Source: Nostocoides sp. F2B08
GTDB taxonomy: Bacteria > Actinomycetota > Actinomycetes > Actinomycetales > Dermatophilaceae
Assembly (NCBI RefSeq): GCF_009184895.1
Contig: NZ_WESE01000002.1
Span: forward strand, 186,001-250,000
Direction: 5' to 3'
Length of the DNA: 64,000 nt
Part shown: positions 8,475 through 17,754 of the stretch, in pieces
Layout of the letters: every line of letters starts with the position of its first letter
Numbering within the stretch: the first letter of the stretch is position 1
Made by a program: the position numbers and the translations under genes
The notes under the pieces: generated by a model
What the model saw: the letters and a program-made list of their open reading frames with translations, nothing else
Database searches by the model: none
Told to the model about the DNA's origin: nothing

Positions 8475-8771
8475 GACCTCGCTGACCAGGAAGACCTCAC
8501 CGAGCAGGACCCGTTCGGGATCGACGCTCAGGCCGCGCACCTGTTCAAGCACCCGCACCTCGGCCTTGACGACGTCCGTGACGTGTGGGTCAACGATCCG
8601 CTCTTCTAGCCCGCCAAGCCACCGGCGCACTATCTGCTGGTGGCCGAAGGGGCAGGCACCGTCCTCGTCGTGCCGATCGCACCCTCGCGATCGGGCGATC
8701 CGAGCAAGTGCCGGCCGATCGGCTGCGACGAGGCTCTTCGGGCCTTGCCGCTACCTACCGAAGGGACCGTG
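8475..8771 (+). pseudogene. Remnant of a small gene, probably the toxin partner of the next gene
   Basis: The frame beginning right after the IS110 right end encodes QDPFGIDAQAAHLFKHPHLG and VWVNDPLF, an in-frame TAG at 8607-8609, then PAKPPAHYLLVAEGAGTVL and VVPIAPSRSGDPSKCRPIG. The two parts are clearly one protein interrupted by a stop (probably a Tyr codon originally). The frame runs without a further stop into the RHH gene, so the natural stop is also lost. Small proteins placed before RHH antitoxins are often toxins; I infer that role from position and size, not from a recognised catalytic motif. The 5' end was removed by the IS110 insertion. Confidence 0.6.
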
Positions 8772-9011
8772 ATGAGTACTGACACTGACCCAAGAACTCC
8801 GCAGCAGGAGTATGACTTCTACGCCCAACCGGAGAACCAGGAGCCTCAGGGCCCGCCCCGCCGGCGCTCGAAGCAGCTGACCGCCCCGATTCCGGTACGG
8901 TTCCCGCCCGAGCTCCTCGACGAGGTCAAGAAGCGCGCCGAGGCCGACGACCGATCCGTCTCGGCATGGATCCGCCGCGCCGTCGAGCACGAGATCGCTC
9001 GATCCGCCTGA
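8772..9011 (+). CDS. Ribbon-helix-helix (CopG-like) protein, orphan antitoxin candidate
   Basis: This is a 79-residue protein with a polar N-terminus and a C-terminal ribbon-helix-helix: strand LTAPIPVRFPPELLDEVKK, helices RAEADDRSVSAWIRRAVEHEIARS. Such proteins bind DNA as dimers and serve as antitoxins or small repressors. The ATG at 8772 lies in the same frame as the broken upstream gene, so the natural start might be coupled to it. With the partner disrupted, this copy is either an orphan antitoxin or now free of function. Confidence 0.75.
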   Translation: MSTDTDPRTPQQEYDFYAQPENQEPQGPPRRRSKQLTAPIPVRFPPELLDEVKKRAEADDRSVSAWIRRAVEHEIARSA

Positions 9012-9056
9012 CTCGCCACGCCCGACTGGCGGCGAAGTGACTGTTGGCCCTGACCG

Positions 9057-9476
9057 CTACGCGGTTTGGCTCCACGGGTTGATGGTGCTGACGCCGAGGG
9101 GTTCGAAGTGCTTGGTGTTGCGGGTGGCGATGGTCATGCTGGCGCTCTGAGCGATTGCGGCGATGAGCGCGTCGTCCAGTGGCGCCTGGTCGGGGACAGG
9201 GTAGGTGGCCAGGATCCGCGCTGCGGGCAGGTCGAAGGGGAGGACGCGGCTGGCGAAGGCGGGTAGGACGTGCTCCTCGAGCCACCGGCGAAGAACGGCT
9301 CCCTGGGCGGGGTCGGTGCGTTCCTTGGCGACGACTCCACGCTCGATCTCGGCGATAGTGAGCGCCGAGACATACTGGTCGGCCACGGGGATCGACGCTG
9401 CCCACGCCTGGACCTGCGGCTCGCGGCCGCGGACTCGCAGTGCGGAGACCACGTTGGTGTCCAGCAGGTACCTCAC
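9057..9476 (-). CDS. fitB: PIN-domain ribonuclease toxin (FitB/VapC family)
   Basis: This 139-residue PIN-domain protein opens with [12 protein letters not shown] (first acidic residue), has [11 protein letters not shown] (Glu in the second site) and [11 protein letters not shown] (third), then [15 protein letters not shown]. These are the features of FitB-type toxins, which cleave RNA when freed from their antitoxin. Four bases overlap the preceding antitoxin gene (ATGA at 9473-9476), typical of the pair. Nothing suggests inactivation. Confidence 0.88.
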   Translation of the reverse strand: MRYLLDTNVVSALRVRGREPQVQAWAASIPVADQYVSALTIAEIERGVVAKERTDPAQGAVLRRWLEEHVLPAFASRVLPFDLPAARILATYPVPDQAPLDDALIAAIAQSASMTIATRNTKHFEPLGVSTINPWSQTA

Positions 9477-9700
9477 AGCGCAGCGGTGCGCGCGGTCAGG
9501 CCGAGCCGGTCGGGCTCGAAGTCGATCTCGGCGCCCTCGTCCATGGCGACCAGGTCCACGATCGATGCCGGCTCACTGGCGACCGCCTCGGCGAGGATCT
9601 CGCGAGCCTCCGCCTCCACGGATCGGTGGTGCCGCTCGGCGCGGGCTCGGAGCGCCGCCTTGGTGCCTGCGGGCAGGTTCCGGATCAGAATCTGCTCCAT
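9473..9700 (-). CDS. fitA: FitA-like antitoxin
   Basis: This is a 75-residue protein with an N-terminal ribbon-helix-helix: [20 protein letters not shown] followed by [20 protein letters not shown]. The C-terminal stretch with [19 protein letters not shown] is likely the toxin-binding tail. RILIRNLP-type openings are characteristic of FitA/VapB antitoxins. It is the first gene of the pair, with the AT-rich repeat region directly upstream as its probable operator. Confidence 0.87.
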   Translation of the reverse strand: MEQILIRNLPAGTKAALRARAERHHRSVEAEAREILAEAVASEPASIVDLVAMDEGAEIDFEPDRLGLTARTAAL

Positions 9701-9714
9701 GCAGCTCCTCCTTT

Positions 9715-9756
9715 CGATATCGCGTCGATGATATCAGTATCTCTGGGCGTATATCG
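9715..9756. promoter_or_regulatory. AT-rich inverted repeats upstream of fitAB
   Basis: The stretch has CGATAT at 9715-9720 mirrored by ATATCG at 9751-9756, with the 8-bp palindrome TGATATCA at 9729-9736 between them. It is unusually AT-rich for this DNA and lies 15-56 nt upstream of the antitoxin start. It fits an autoregulated promoter/operator; binding is inferred. Confidence 0.55.
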
Positions 9757-10055
9757 AGACCTCCCCACAGGTAGCCCTGACTAGACGAAGTGACGCGGTG
9801 CTCATCAGCGCGGCGTTGACGCCCCTGCCAGCACTTGCGCGGTTATCCCCCCGGGCCAGCGACGTTGGCAGGCACTCCTCAGAGGGTCAGATAGAGCGTG
9901 TGTAGCGACCTCTCCGATCCCAGGCGTGTCCACGCGCGGACGGTCCGGGGAGATCCGCACGGCTCCTCTCTTGACGACCCGCCGGTACAGGCGTCCGGTT
10001 GGGACGATCGGCTTGATGCCCATCCGACGGGGCCGAGATATGGACTGCGCGCCGC
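9757..10055. other. Boundary stretch between accessory region and hut locus
   Basis: About 300 nt contain no conserved protein or RNA that I recognise. Proteins read through here in other frames are low-complexity. It marks the change from the mobile, decayed region to compact core genes, and must include the end of the hut transcript. Confidence 0.45.
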
Positions 10056-11237
10056 TCACTCCAGGTCGAGCGCGCGCGTGATCGCCATGCCGGGACGGTA
10101 GGCGAGGTGCTCGTGGCTGGGCGCGTCGATGGTCGCGAGGTCGGCGCGCATCCCGGGGGCGATCCGACCGATGTCGTCCCGCTGCAGTGACCTGGCGGAC
10201 CCCACCGTCGCCGCGAGCAGCGCCTCGGCGACGGTCATCCGCATCTCGCGGACGGCGAGCGCGATGACGAACGGCATCGAGGACGTGTAGCAGGTGCCGG
10301 GGTTGCAGTCGCTCGCGAGCGCCAGGGAGACACCAGCATCGATGAGGCGCCGGGCGTTCGGGTACGGCGAGCGCGTCGAGAACTCGACACCCGGGAGCAG
10401 CGTCGCGACCGTCGTGCCGGCCGCACCCGCCAGCGCCTCGATGTCGGCCTCCGACAGGAACGTGCAGTGGTCGACCGACGCCGCACCGAGCTCGACGGCA
10501 AGGCGCACGCCCGGGCCGGGTCCGAGCTGGTTGCCGTGCACCCGTAGCCCGAGTCCGGCGTCCCGTCCCGCCTCGAGCACGCGCCTCGACTCTTCCTCGG
10601 TGAAGGCGTAGGGGCTGTTCGGCTCGCAGAACACGTCGACCCACCGGGCATGCGGAGCACACGCCTGCAGCATCGGTCCGGTCACGAGATCCAGGTATGC
10701 GCGCCTCGCCTCCTCGCCGCCCGCGCGCGCGTCCGGGGGCACGACGTGCGCCCCGAGAAACGTCGTCTCGTCGGTGAACTCGGCGGCGATCCGCAGTGAC
10801 CGCTTCTCGTCGGCGACGCTCAGGCCGTAGCCGCTCTTGATCTCGACCGTCGTCGTGCCGGAGGCGCGCATCTCCGCGACCCGACACGCGACGAGGGCCC
10901 GCAGCTCCTCGTCGTCCGTGCCGCGGGTGGCCTCGACGGATGTGCCGATCCCGCCGCCGTCGTAGGCCTCCCCCGCCATCCGAGCGGTGAACTCGTGGGC
11001 GCGGTCGCCGGCGAAGACGAGGTGGGAGTGCGAGTCGACGAAGCCCGGGACCAGGGCGCGACCGTCCAGCTCGACCACCCGGTCGGCCGCCGGAGCCCCC
11101 GCCGCCGGTCCCACCCAGGCGATGCGACCGGCCTCGACGACGGCGGCGCCGCCCGGCACGATCCCGAGCGGTCCGAGGCCGAGCGTCGGGTCGCACGTCA
11201 CGAGCTCGGCGGCCCCGGTGACGAGGACGGTGCTCAA
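10056..11237 (-). CDS. hutI: Imidazolonepropionase
   Basis: This 393-residue amidohydrolase opens the imidazolone ring to N-formimino-L-glutamate, the third step of histidine degradation. Metal ligands are visible in [33 protein letters not shown] and [10 protein letters not shown]. Length matches HutI (about 400 residues). The start is TTG at 11237, inside the last bases of hutF (TTGA overlap 11234-11237), so translation is coupled. It is the last gene of the M20-hutF-hutI block. Confidence 0.93.
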   Translation of the reverse strand: MSTVLVTGAAELVTCDPTLGLGPLGIVPGGAAVVEAGRIAWVGPAAGAPAADRVVELDGRALVPGFVDSHSHLVFAGDRAHEFTARMAGEAYDGGGIGTSVEATRGTDDEELRALVACRVAEMRASGTTTVEIKSGYGLSVADEKRSLRIAAEFTDETTFLGAHVVPPDARAGGEEARRAYLDLVTGPMLQACAPHARWVDVFCEPNSPYAFTEEESRRVLEAGRDAGLGLRVHGNQLGPGPGVRLAVELGAASVDHCTFLSEADIEALAGAAGTTVATLLPGVEFSTRSPYPNARRLIDAGVSLALASDCNPGTCYTSSMPFVIALAVREMRMTVAEALLAATVGSARSLQRDDIGRIAPGMRADLATIDAPSHEHLAYRPGMAITRALDLE

Positions 11238-12580
11238 GGCCGCACCCGCGACATGGCCGTGCGCAGGAGCGGACCGACCGGACCGAGGATGTGCCGTCCA
11301 CCGACGACGACATGCCGGCCGCCGACCACGACATCGCTCACGTCGTGGTTGCCAGCGACGAAGACGACCTGCTCCGGGTCGGTCCCCGCCGTGTGCCGGC
11401 CGTCGAGTCGGACGGAGATGAAGTCGGCGAGCGCTCCCTCGCGCAGGGTGCCGCCCTCGGGCCAGCCGAGCGACGCATACCCGGTCTCGGAACCGATCCG
11501 GTCCAGCTCACCGAGGGTGAACCGGCCGCGCTCGAGCGAGACGAGGCGCTCGTGCAGCTCGATCGCCCGCACCTCCTCGAAGGGGTCGACCACCGCCTGC
11601 TGGTCCGACCCGATACACAGGCCGACGCCCGCGTCGTGGAGGGCCCGCGCCGGGCCGATTCCGTCGGCGAGGTCCCTCTCGGTCGTCGGGCAGAAGCAGG
11701 CGAACGTGCCGGCCCGACCGAGCAGCTCGACGTCCTCGGTCGTCAGGTGCGTGGCGTGGACCGCTGTGAGGTCTGGGCTCAGGACACCCTCGGCCGCGAG
11801 CAGCGCCGCCGGGGTCATGCCGTAGAAGTGCTCGCAGGCGAGGTTCTCTCCGGGCTGCTCGGACAGGTGGATGTGCAGCGGGGCGGGGTCGTCGTCGGAC
11901 TGACCGAGACCCGCCCGCGCGAAGCCGGCCACCTCGCCGAGATGCTCGCGGGGCACCGCCCGGACCGAGTGGATGGCCGCCCCGTGCCGGGCCGTCGTCC
12001 GCGGCTCGAGGCGCCCGACCCGCTCGCGCCAGGCCTGCACCGACCCATCGGAGAACCGGCGCTGGGTGTCGTCGAGCGGCTGGTGGCCGGACGCGAAAAG
12101 GCCACCGGCGAGGTAGACCGTGTCGAGCAGGGTGATCCGGATGCCCGCCTCCTCGGCCGCGTCGAGCAGCGCCTCCCCCATGGCGTTGGGATCGTCGTAC
12201 GGAACACCGTCGGGGCCGTGGTGGAGGTAGTGGAACTCGCCCACGACCGTGTACCCCGCGAGGACCATCTCGGCGAAGACCGCCCTGGCGAGCGCCCCGT
12301 AGGTGAGGGGGTCGAGGGCGGCGGTCACCGCATACATGTGCTCCCGCCAGGTCCAGAAGGTGCCGCCGTCGGCGTGCGTGCGTCCGCGCAGGGCCCGGTG
12401 GAACGCGTGGGAGTGCGCGTTGGCGAAGCCCGGACGAACCAGCCCGTCGAGCACGGTGTCGCCCGGCGCGAAGTCCACCCCCGGTGTCACCTCGACGATC
12501 CGGCCCTCCTCGACGCGCAGGCGGACACGCTTGCGCACCCCCTCCGGCAGGGTCGCCCGCGGGCACCAGTACGTCGTCAT
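11234..12580 (-). CDS. hutF: Formimidoylglutamate deiminase
   Basis: This 448-residue amidohydrolase converts N-formimino-L-glutamate to N-formyl-L-glutamate plus ammonia. Zn-binding signatures are [37 protein letters not shown] and [13 protein letters not shown], all typical of HutF. The presence of HutF means the cell uses the two-step route through formylglutamate rather than direct hydrolysis by formimidoylglutamase. The ATG at 12580 lies within the end of the upstream M20 gene (overlap 12577-12580). Confidence 0.93.
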   Translation of the reverse strand: MTTYWCPRATLPEGVRKRVRLRVEEGRIVEVTPGVDFAPGDTVLDGLVRPGFANAHSHAFHRALRGRTHADGGTFWTWREHMYAVTAALDPLTYGALARAVFAEMVLAGYTVVGEFHYLHHGPDGVPYDDPNAMGEALLDAAEEAGIRITLLDTVYLAGGLFASGHQPLDDTQRRFSDGSVQAWRERVGRLEPRTTARHGAAIHSVRAVPREHLGEVAGFARAGLGQSDDDPAPLHIHLSEQPGENLACEHFYGMTPAALLAAEGVLSPDLTAVHATHLTTEDVELLGRAGTFACFCPTTERDLADGIGPARALHDAGVGLCIGSDQQAVVDPFEEVRAIELHERLVSLERGRFTLGELDRIGSETGYASLGWPEGGTLREGALADFISVRLDGRHTAGTDPEQVVFVAGNHDVSDVVVGGRHVVVGGRHILGPVGPLLRTAMSRVRP

Positions 12581-13809
12581 GGCGTCTCGTCCGTCGGGTC
12601 GCTCGTGAGGTCGGCGAGCACGGCCACGAGTGCCCCGACGCCGAGCAGGCAGTCGGCTTCCTCGGCGAACTCCTCCGGCGAGTGCGAGACGCCGGTCGGG
12701 TTGCGCACGAACAGCATCGCCGCGGGGATCCCGTGCGTCGCGAGGATGCCCGCGTCGTGGCCGGCTCCGGTGCCCAGGACGGGCACACCGCCGAGCCCGG
12801 CCGCGAGACGCTCGACGAGCACGGGGTGGAAGGCCGTCGTCGGGGTCCACGACTCCTCGCGCACCCGGCCGCCGAACTCCTCGGCCACCTCGGTCACCTC
12901 GGCCACCGTCGTGCGGACGGCGCCGGCGTCGGCGCTGCGCACGTCGAGCCAGGCGGCGGCGTGGCTGGGGATCGCGTTGACTCCGTTGGGGGTGAGCTGG
13001 ACCTTGCCGACGGTCGAGACGCACCCGTGCTCCTGCGCCGCGCGACGTGCGGCGATCGTCACCGCCGCAACCCCGAGCATCGCGTCGAGGCGATCCTCGA
13101 GAGCCGTCGTGCCGGCGTGGTTGGCCTCCCCCGGCAGGTCGATGCGCCAGCGGCCGTGGGGCCAGATGTCGCTACCCACCCCGATGGCGGCACCGACGTC
13201 GACGAGATGACGGCCCTGCTCGACGTGCAGCTCGATGAACGCCCCGATCCGGGCGAGCACCTCGTCGTCGCGGCCGAGGTGGGCCGGGTCGTGGCCCGCC
13301 ACGGTCATCGCGCTCGCCATCGTCCGGCCCTCGTCGTCGATGAGACCCCGCGCTCGGTCCGGGTCCAGGACTCCCGTGAGGATGCGCGAGCCGGCACAGG
13401 CGACGCCGAAGCGCGCACCCTCCTCGTCGACGAAGTTGACGATGCCGATCGGACGGCTCGGCTCATGGCCGCGGGCCCGGAGCCCGTCGAGGGCGGCGAG
13501 GGCGCTGACGACGCCGAGCGGCCCGTCGAAGGCGCCCCCGTCGGGGACGCTGTCGAGGTGCGAGCCCGTCACGACACCGGGCCGGCCGGCGTGCCGGGCC
13601 GCGTCCGGGTCGCCCCACCAGGCCCACTGGTTGCCGACCCGGTCGGTCACGACGTCGAGACCGCGGCGGGCGCACTCGGCAGCGAACCACTCGCGCAGGT
13701 CGTGGTCCTCACGGGTCCACGCGAACCGCCGGTAGCCGCCGCTCGACGCGGTCCGTCCCACCGGTGCCAGGTCGGCCCACATCCTCGTGAACTCAGCCAC
13801 GGACCTCAT
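12577..13809 (-). CDS. M20 amidohydrolase (allantoate/N-carbamoyl amino-acid hydrolase family), probable HutG substitute
   Basis: This 410-residue protein belongs to the allantoate amidohydrolase/N-carbamoyl-L-amino-acid hydrolase branch of M20 metallopeptidases. Signatures are TGSHLDSVPDGGAFDGPLG, NFVDEEGARFG, ELHVEQG, the dimerisation-domain ANHAGTTALEDRLDAML and GVSHSPEEF near the end. By sequence it could be called allantoate amidohydrolase, but no purine-degradation gene is near. It is translationally coupled to hutF, whose product formylglutamate must still be deformylated, and no HutG-type gene is seen in the window. I infer that it removes the formyl group. Start at 13809 (MRSVAEF). 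Confidence 0.82.
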   Translation of the reverse strand: MRSVAEFTRMWADLAPVGRTASSGGYRRFAWTREDHDLREWFAAECARRGLDVVTDRVGNQWAWWGDPDAARHAGRPGVVTGSHLDSVPDGGAFDGPLGVVSALAALDGLRARGHEPSRPIGIVNFVDEEGARFGVACAGSRILTGVLDPDRARGLIDDEGRTMASAMTVAGHDPAHLGRDDEVLARIGAFIELHVEQGRHLVDVGAAIGVGSDIWPHGRWRIDLPGEANHAGTTALEDRLDAMLGVAAVTIAARRAAQEHGCVSTVGKVQLTPNGVNAIPSHAAAWLDVRSADAGAVRTTVAEVTEVAEEFGGRVREESWTPTTAFHPVLVERLAAGLGGVPVLGTGAGHDAGILATHGIPAAMLFVRNPTGVSHSPEEFAEEADCLLGVGALVAVLADLTSDPTDETP

Positions 13810-13838
13810 TCCACCACCTCGGGTCCTAGAGTGCGGGG

Positions 13839-14330
13839 ATGAGCAGCGGAGCGGAGCGCGCCCTGGCCGCGCTGGAGGAGTCGGGTATCCCGTATGCGGT
13901 GACGCGTCACGGCCGCGTGGGCTCGCTCGCCGAGGCCGCCGCCGCTCGGGGCGTCGAGCCCCGGGACATCGTCAAGACGCTGGTCGTGCGCCGCGGGGAG
14001 GACGACTACCTGTTCGTGCTCGTCCCCGGCGACCGGGAGATCTCCTGGCAACTGTTGCGCGCCCATCTCGGCGTGAGCCGGCTGTCGATGCCGGACGCCG
14101 CGGCCGCGAAGGAGGCGACCGGCTACGAGCGGGGCACGATCACGCCGTTCGGAGCGGCGCATACCGGATCCGACGGGCCGTGGCCGGTCATCGCCGACTC
14201 GACGCTGGTCGGCCGCACCGTCTCGCTCGGCGCGGGGGCGCACGGGGTCGCGGTGACCGTCCACGCCGACGACGTGATCACCGCTTTGGGCGCCGAGGTC
14301 GCCGATGTGACCGAGCCCGCCGGACCCTGA
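13839..14330 (+). CDS. YbaK/EbsC-type aminoacyl-tRNA deacylase-like protein
   Basis: This 163-residue protein has the YbaK/ProX fold, a domain that hydrolyses mischarged aminoacyl-tRNAs such as Cys-tRNA-Pro. Recognisable parts are YAVTRHGRVGSLAEAAAARG, DIVKTLVVRR, YLFVLVPGDREISW and the conserved GTITPFGA. It is cytoplasmic, with no membrane segment. It is the only plus-strand gene inside the hut locus, convergent with hutU (30 nt apart) and divergent from the M20 gene (29 nt), so its promoter must overlap that of the M20 gene. A role in histidine use is not implied. Confidence 0.88.
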   Translation: MSSGAERALAALEESGIPYAVTRHGRVGSLAEAAAARGVEPRDIVKTLVVRRGEDDYLFVLVPGDREISWQLLRAHLGVSRLSMPDAAAAKEATGYERGTITPFGAAHTGSDGPWPVIADSTLVGRTVSLGAGAHGVAVTVHADDVITALGAEVADVTEPAGP

Positions 14331-14360
14331 GGACGACTGCCGCACCTCCGCCACCGCCGC

Positions 14361-16016
14361 TCAGCCCTCCCGCATCGGGACGCGCACCCCGCGCTCGACC
14401 GCGACCTCCTCGGCATGGGCGTAGCCGGCGTCGCAGTGCCGGATGACGCCCATCCCGGGGTCGTTCGTCAGCACCCGCGCGAGCTTCTCCGCCGCGAGCG
14501 GGGTGCCGTCGGCGAGGGAGACCTGACCGGCGTGGATGGAGCGGCCGATGCCGACGCCGCCGCCGTGGTGCAGTGACACCCAGCTCGCGCCGGAGGCGGT
14601 GTTGACGAGTGCGTTGAGCAGCGGCCAGTCCGCGATGGCGTCCGAGCCGTCGGCCATCGCCTCGGTCTCGCGGTAGGGCGAGGCGACCGAACCGCAGTCG
14701 AGGTGGTCACGGCCGATGACGATCGGCGCGCTCACGACGCCGCGGGCGACGAGGTCGTTGAAGGCGAGCCCGGCCTGGTCGCGCTCGCCGTAGCCGAGCC
14801 AGCAGATTCGCGCGGGCAGACCCTGGAACGCGATCTTCTCGGCCGCACCCCGCATCCACTTCTGCAGCCGGTCGTTGTCGGGGAACAGGTCCATCACGGC
14901 CCGGTCGGTCGCCGCGATGTCCTTGGGGTCACCGGAGAGTGCCACCCAGCGGAACGGGCCCTTGCCCTCGCAGAACAGCGGCCGGATGTAGGCCGGGACG
15001 AAGCCGGGGAACTCGAAGGCCCGGTCGTAGCCACCGAGGCGGGCCTCGTCACGGATCGAGTTGCCGTAGTCGAAGACCTCGGCCCCGCCGTCCTGGAACT
15101 CGACCATGGCCCGCACGTGCTTCGCCATCGACTCCCGGGCCCGGTCGGTGAACTCCTCGGGCTTCTTCTCCGCGTACTCGGCCCACTCCTCGAGGGCGAC
15201 CCCCTCGGGCAGATAGGACAGCGGGTCGTGCGCCGAGGTCTGGTCGGTGACGATGTCGATCGGCACACCACGGCGGAGCAGTTCGGGGAAGACGCTGGCC
15301 GCATTCCCGACGACGCCGACGGACCAGGCCCGCCGCTCCGCCTTGGCGCGCAGGGCCCTCTCGACCGCGTCGTCGAGATCGTTCGCGACCTCGTCGAGGT
15401 AGCGGTGCTCCACCCGGCGCTGCAGCCGGTGCGGGTCGACGTCGACGATGAGGCACACCCCGTCGTTGAGGGTGACGGCCAGTGGCTGCGCGCCGCCCAT
15501 GCCGCCGCAACCGGCGGTGAGGGTCAGCGTGCCGGCGAGGGTCCCGCCGAAACGCTTCTCGGCGACGGCCGCGAAGGTCTCGTAGGTGCCTTGCACGATC
15601 CCCTGGGTGCCGATGTAGATCCAGCTGCCGGCGGTCATCTGTCCGTACATCGTCAGGCCGAGGTGCTCGAGTCGACGGAACTCCGGCCACGTCGCCCAGT
15701 CGCCGACGAGGTTGGAGTTGGCGATGAGCACGCGCGGCGCCCACTCGTGGGTCTGGAACACTCCCACCGGACGGCCGCTCTGGACGAGCATCGTCTCGTC
15801 GGCCTTCAGCCCCTCGAGGGTGCGCACCATCGCGTCGAAGGAGCGCCAGTCACGGGCGGCGCGGCCGGTGCCGCCGTAGACGACGAGGTCGTCCGGCCGC
15901 TCGGCCACCTCGGGGTCGAGGTTGTTCATGAGCATCCGCATCGGGGCCTCGGTGCTCCACTGCCGGGCGGTCAGGGTCGTGCCGCGGGCGGCTCGGACGG
16001 GTCGGGCGCCTTCCAT
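14361..16016 (-). CDS. hutU: Urocanate hydratase
   Basis: This 551-residue protein is full length for urocanase, which adds water to urocanate using a tightly bound NAD+ to give imidazolone propionate. Typical stretches are [69 protein letters not shown] and [12 protein letters not shown]. The Cys in the [10 protein letters not shown] region is the family's conserved one. It follows hutH on the same strand with 97 nt between them, which include a strong hairpin. Start is the ATG at 16016, preceded by AAGGAG. Confidence 0.95.
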   Translation of the reverse strand: MEGARPVRAARGTTLTARQWSTEAPMRMLMNNLDPEVAERPDDLVVYGGTGRAARDWRSFDAMVRTLEGLKADETMLVQSGRPVGVFQTHEWAPRVLIANSNLVGDWATWPEFRRLEHLGLTMYGQMTAGSWIYIGTQGIVQGTYETFAAVAEKRFGGTLAGTLTLTAGCGGMGGAQPLAVTLNDGVCLIVDVDPHRLQRRVEHRYLDEVANDLDDAVERALRAKAERRAWSVGVVGNAASVFPELLRRGVPIDIVTDQTSAHDPLSYLPEGVALEEWAEYAEKKPEEFTDRARESMAKHVRAMVEFQDGGAEVFDYGNSIRDEARLGGYDRAFEFPGFVPAYIRPLFCEGKGPFRWVALSGDPKDIAATDRAVMDLFPDNDRLQKWMRGAAEKIAFQGLPARICWLGYGERDQAGLAFNDLVARGVVSAPIVIGRDHLDCGSVASPYRETEAMADGSDAIADWPLLNALVNTASGASWVSLHHGGGVGIGRSIHAGQVSLADGTPLAAEKLARVLTNDPGMGVIRHCDAGYAHAEEVAVERGVRVPMREG

Positions 16017-16092
16017 TGGGGTCTCCTTGTCGTGATGGTCTGCTGCGACGGACGGTTCTGCGGTGGCTATCGGTGCGGATGACCAACGGCCA

Positions 16093-16112
16093 CCCGTCCC
16101 TCGCGGGACGGG
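16093..16112 (-). terminator. Hairpin between hutH and hutU
   Basis: CCCGTCCC at 16093-16100 pairs perfectly with GGGACGGG at 16105-16112 around the 4-nt loop TCGC. On the minus strand it directly follows the hutH stop codon. No T-run follows, so it may be a partial terminator, an mRNA-stabilising element or a Rho-independent-like pause between hutH and hutU. Confidence 0.55.
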
Positions 16113-16113
16113 G

Positions 16114-17673
16114 TCAGTTGAGGGGGCCGGTCACGGCGACGACCGCGTCGAGCAGCTCGCCGGAGATGACGGTCCTGTATGCGCTGGCCAGGTCGGGTGC
16201 GAGGAACCGGTCCGGCCCGGGCCGGGTCCGCCCGGTCGCCTCGAGCGCGGCGATCGCCGCCGCGGTGGCCGGAGCGGGCTGCAGCGGTGCCCGCAGCGCG
16301 ATGCCCCGGGCGGCGGTGATGAGCTCGATGGCGAGGACGCGGCCGAGGGCCTCGACGGAGCGGCGGAGCTTGCGCGCGGCGCCCCAGCCCATCGAGACGT
16401 GGTCCTCCTGCATGGCGCTGCTCGGGATCGAGTCGACGCTGGCGGGGACGGCGAGCCGCTTGAGCTCGGCCACGAGCCCCGCCTGGGTGTACTGCGCGAT
16501 CATCAGGCCCGAGTCGACGCCGGGGTCGTCGGCGAGGAACGGCGGCAGGCCGTTGTTGCGGGCGACGTCGAGGAAGCGGTCGGTGCGCCGTTCCGCCATC
16601 GAGGCGACGTCGGCCGCGGGGATGGCGAGGAAGTCGAGGACGTAGGCGACCGGGGCGCCGTGGAAGTTGCCGTTGCTCTCGACCCGGCCGTCCAGCGTCA
16701 CGACGGGGTTGTCGATGGCACTCGCGAGCTCGAAGGCCGCAACCCGGGCCGCGTGCTCGATCGTGTCGCGCAACCCACCGGTGACCTGCGGTGCACAGCG
16801 CAGCGAGTAGGCGTCCTGGACGCGCGGGCAGTCGTCGGTGTCGTGCGAGGCGCGGATCGGGCTGCCGGCCAGCATCGCCCGCATGTTCGCGGCGGAGAGC
16901 GCCTGGCCGGGCTGCGGCCGTAGGGCGTGCAGGTCGGCGGCGAAGACGTCGTCGGTCCCGAGAAGTCCCTCGACGCTCATCGCCGCGGAGATGTCGGCGA
17001 CGGTCGCGAGCATCCGCAGGTCGTGGATCGCGAGGCAGAGCATGCCGAGCATGCCGTCGGTGCCGTTGATGAGGGCCAGGCCCTCCTTCTCCTGGAGCTC
17101 GACCGGGGTGATGCCGGCCGCGGCGAGCGCGTCGGCGGCCTCTGTGCGCGCACCGTCGACGTCCACCGGTCCCTCACCGGTGAGCGCGAGGGCGCAGTGG
17201 CTGAGGGGGGCGAGGTCGCCGGAGCAGCCGAGGGAACCCCACTCGTGGACGACCGGGGTGATGCCGGCGTTGAGCATGGCGACGTATGCGGTGAGCGTCT
17301 CCTCGCGGATCCCCGTCCGGCCCGTGGCGAGGGTCGCGATCCGCAGCAGCATGAGCGCGCGGACCACCTCGGTCTCGACCGGGTCGCCGGTTCCGGCCGC
17401 GTGCGAGCGGATGAGCGAGCGCTGCAGCTGCCGGCGGCGCTCGACGGGGATGTGCTTCGTCGCCAGCGCACCGAACCCGGTCGAGACGCCGTAGTGCGGC
17501 TCGGTGTCGTCGGCGAGGCCGTCGATCACGGCCCTCGTGCGCCGCACCTCGGTGAGCGCCTCGTCGGCGAGCACGACCGGCGCGCCGTGCCGGGCGACGG
17601 AGACGACGTCCTCGACACGGAGCGGTCCGGCGCCGACCACCACAGCGGGAATCTCTGTACTCATGTCAGCCAT
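16114..17673 (-). CDS. hutH: Histidine ammonia-lyase
   Basis: This 519-residue protein of the MIO aromatic ammonia-lyase family removes ammonia from L-histidine to give urocanate. The Tyr loop is in [11 protein letters not shown] and the cofactor triad is in [14 protein letters not shown], where the MIO ring would form from Cys150-Ser151-Gly152 instead of the usual Ala-Ser-Gly. Other family stretches are [26 protein letters not shown] and [13 protein letters not shown]. It is the first gene of the hutH-hutU block and is divergent from an IclR regulator, which most likely controls it. ATGs at 17673 and 17664 are both possible; the hairpin at 17679-17695 covers the region just upstream. Confidence 0.95.
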   Translation of the reverse strand: MADMSTEIPAVVVGAGPLRVEDVVSVARHGAPVVLADEALTEVRRTRAVIDGLADDTEPHYGVSTGFGALATKHIPVERRRQLQRSLIRSHAAGTGDPVETEVVRALMLLRIATLATGRTGIREETLTAYVAMLNAGITPVVHEWGSLGCSGDLAPLSHCALALTGEGPVDVDGARTEAADALAAAGITPVELQEKEGLALINGTDGMLGMLCLAIHDLRMLATVADISAAMSVEGLLGTDDVFAADLHALRPQPGQALSAANMRAMLAGSPIRASHDTDDCPRVQDAYSLRCAPQVTGGLRDTIEHAARVAAFELASAIDNPVVTLDGRVESNGNFHGAPVAYVLDFLAIPAADVASMAERRTDRFLDVARNNGLPPFLADDPGVDSGLMIAQYTQAGLVAELKRLAVPASVDSIPSSAMQEDHVSMGWGAARKLRRSVEALGRVLAIELITAARGIALRAPLQPAPATAAAIAALEATGRTRPGPDRFLAPDLASAYRTVISGELLDAVVAVTGPLN

Positions 17674-17678
17674 GCAAC

Positions 17679-17695
17679 ACCCCGGCGAGCGGGGT
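17679..17695 (-). promoter_or_regulatory. Hairpin covering the hutH ribosome-binding region
   Basis: ACCCCG at 17679-17684 pairs with CGGGGT at 17690-17695 around a 5-nt loop. On the minus strand the second arm supplies GGGGT, the only Shine-Dalgarno-like sequence before hutH, ending 5 nt before the ATG. Folding would hide it; a regulatory role is inferred. Confidence 0.45.
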
Positions 17696-17718
17696 CACGA
17701 GTGCCGCGCACCGCATAC

Positions 17719-17736
17719 TGTCTCGGATATCAGACA
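17719..17736. promoter_or_regulatory. Candidate IclR operator between hutH and its regulator
   Basis: TGTCT at 17719-17723 and AGACA at 17732-17736 form an inverted repeat with 8 nt between, in the 81-bp space shared by hutH and the iclR-type gene. Position and size fit an IclR-family dimer site controlling both promoters. Confidence 0.5.
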
Positions 17737-17754
17737 AACGACGTAGGAGGTGAC

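Noticed and set aside
12577-13809. Allantoate degradation as the pathway of the M20 enzyme
   Set aside because: No allantoinase, ureidoglycolate or uricase gene is near; the gene is coupled to hutF.
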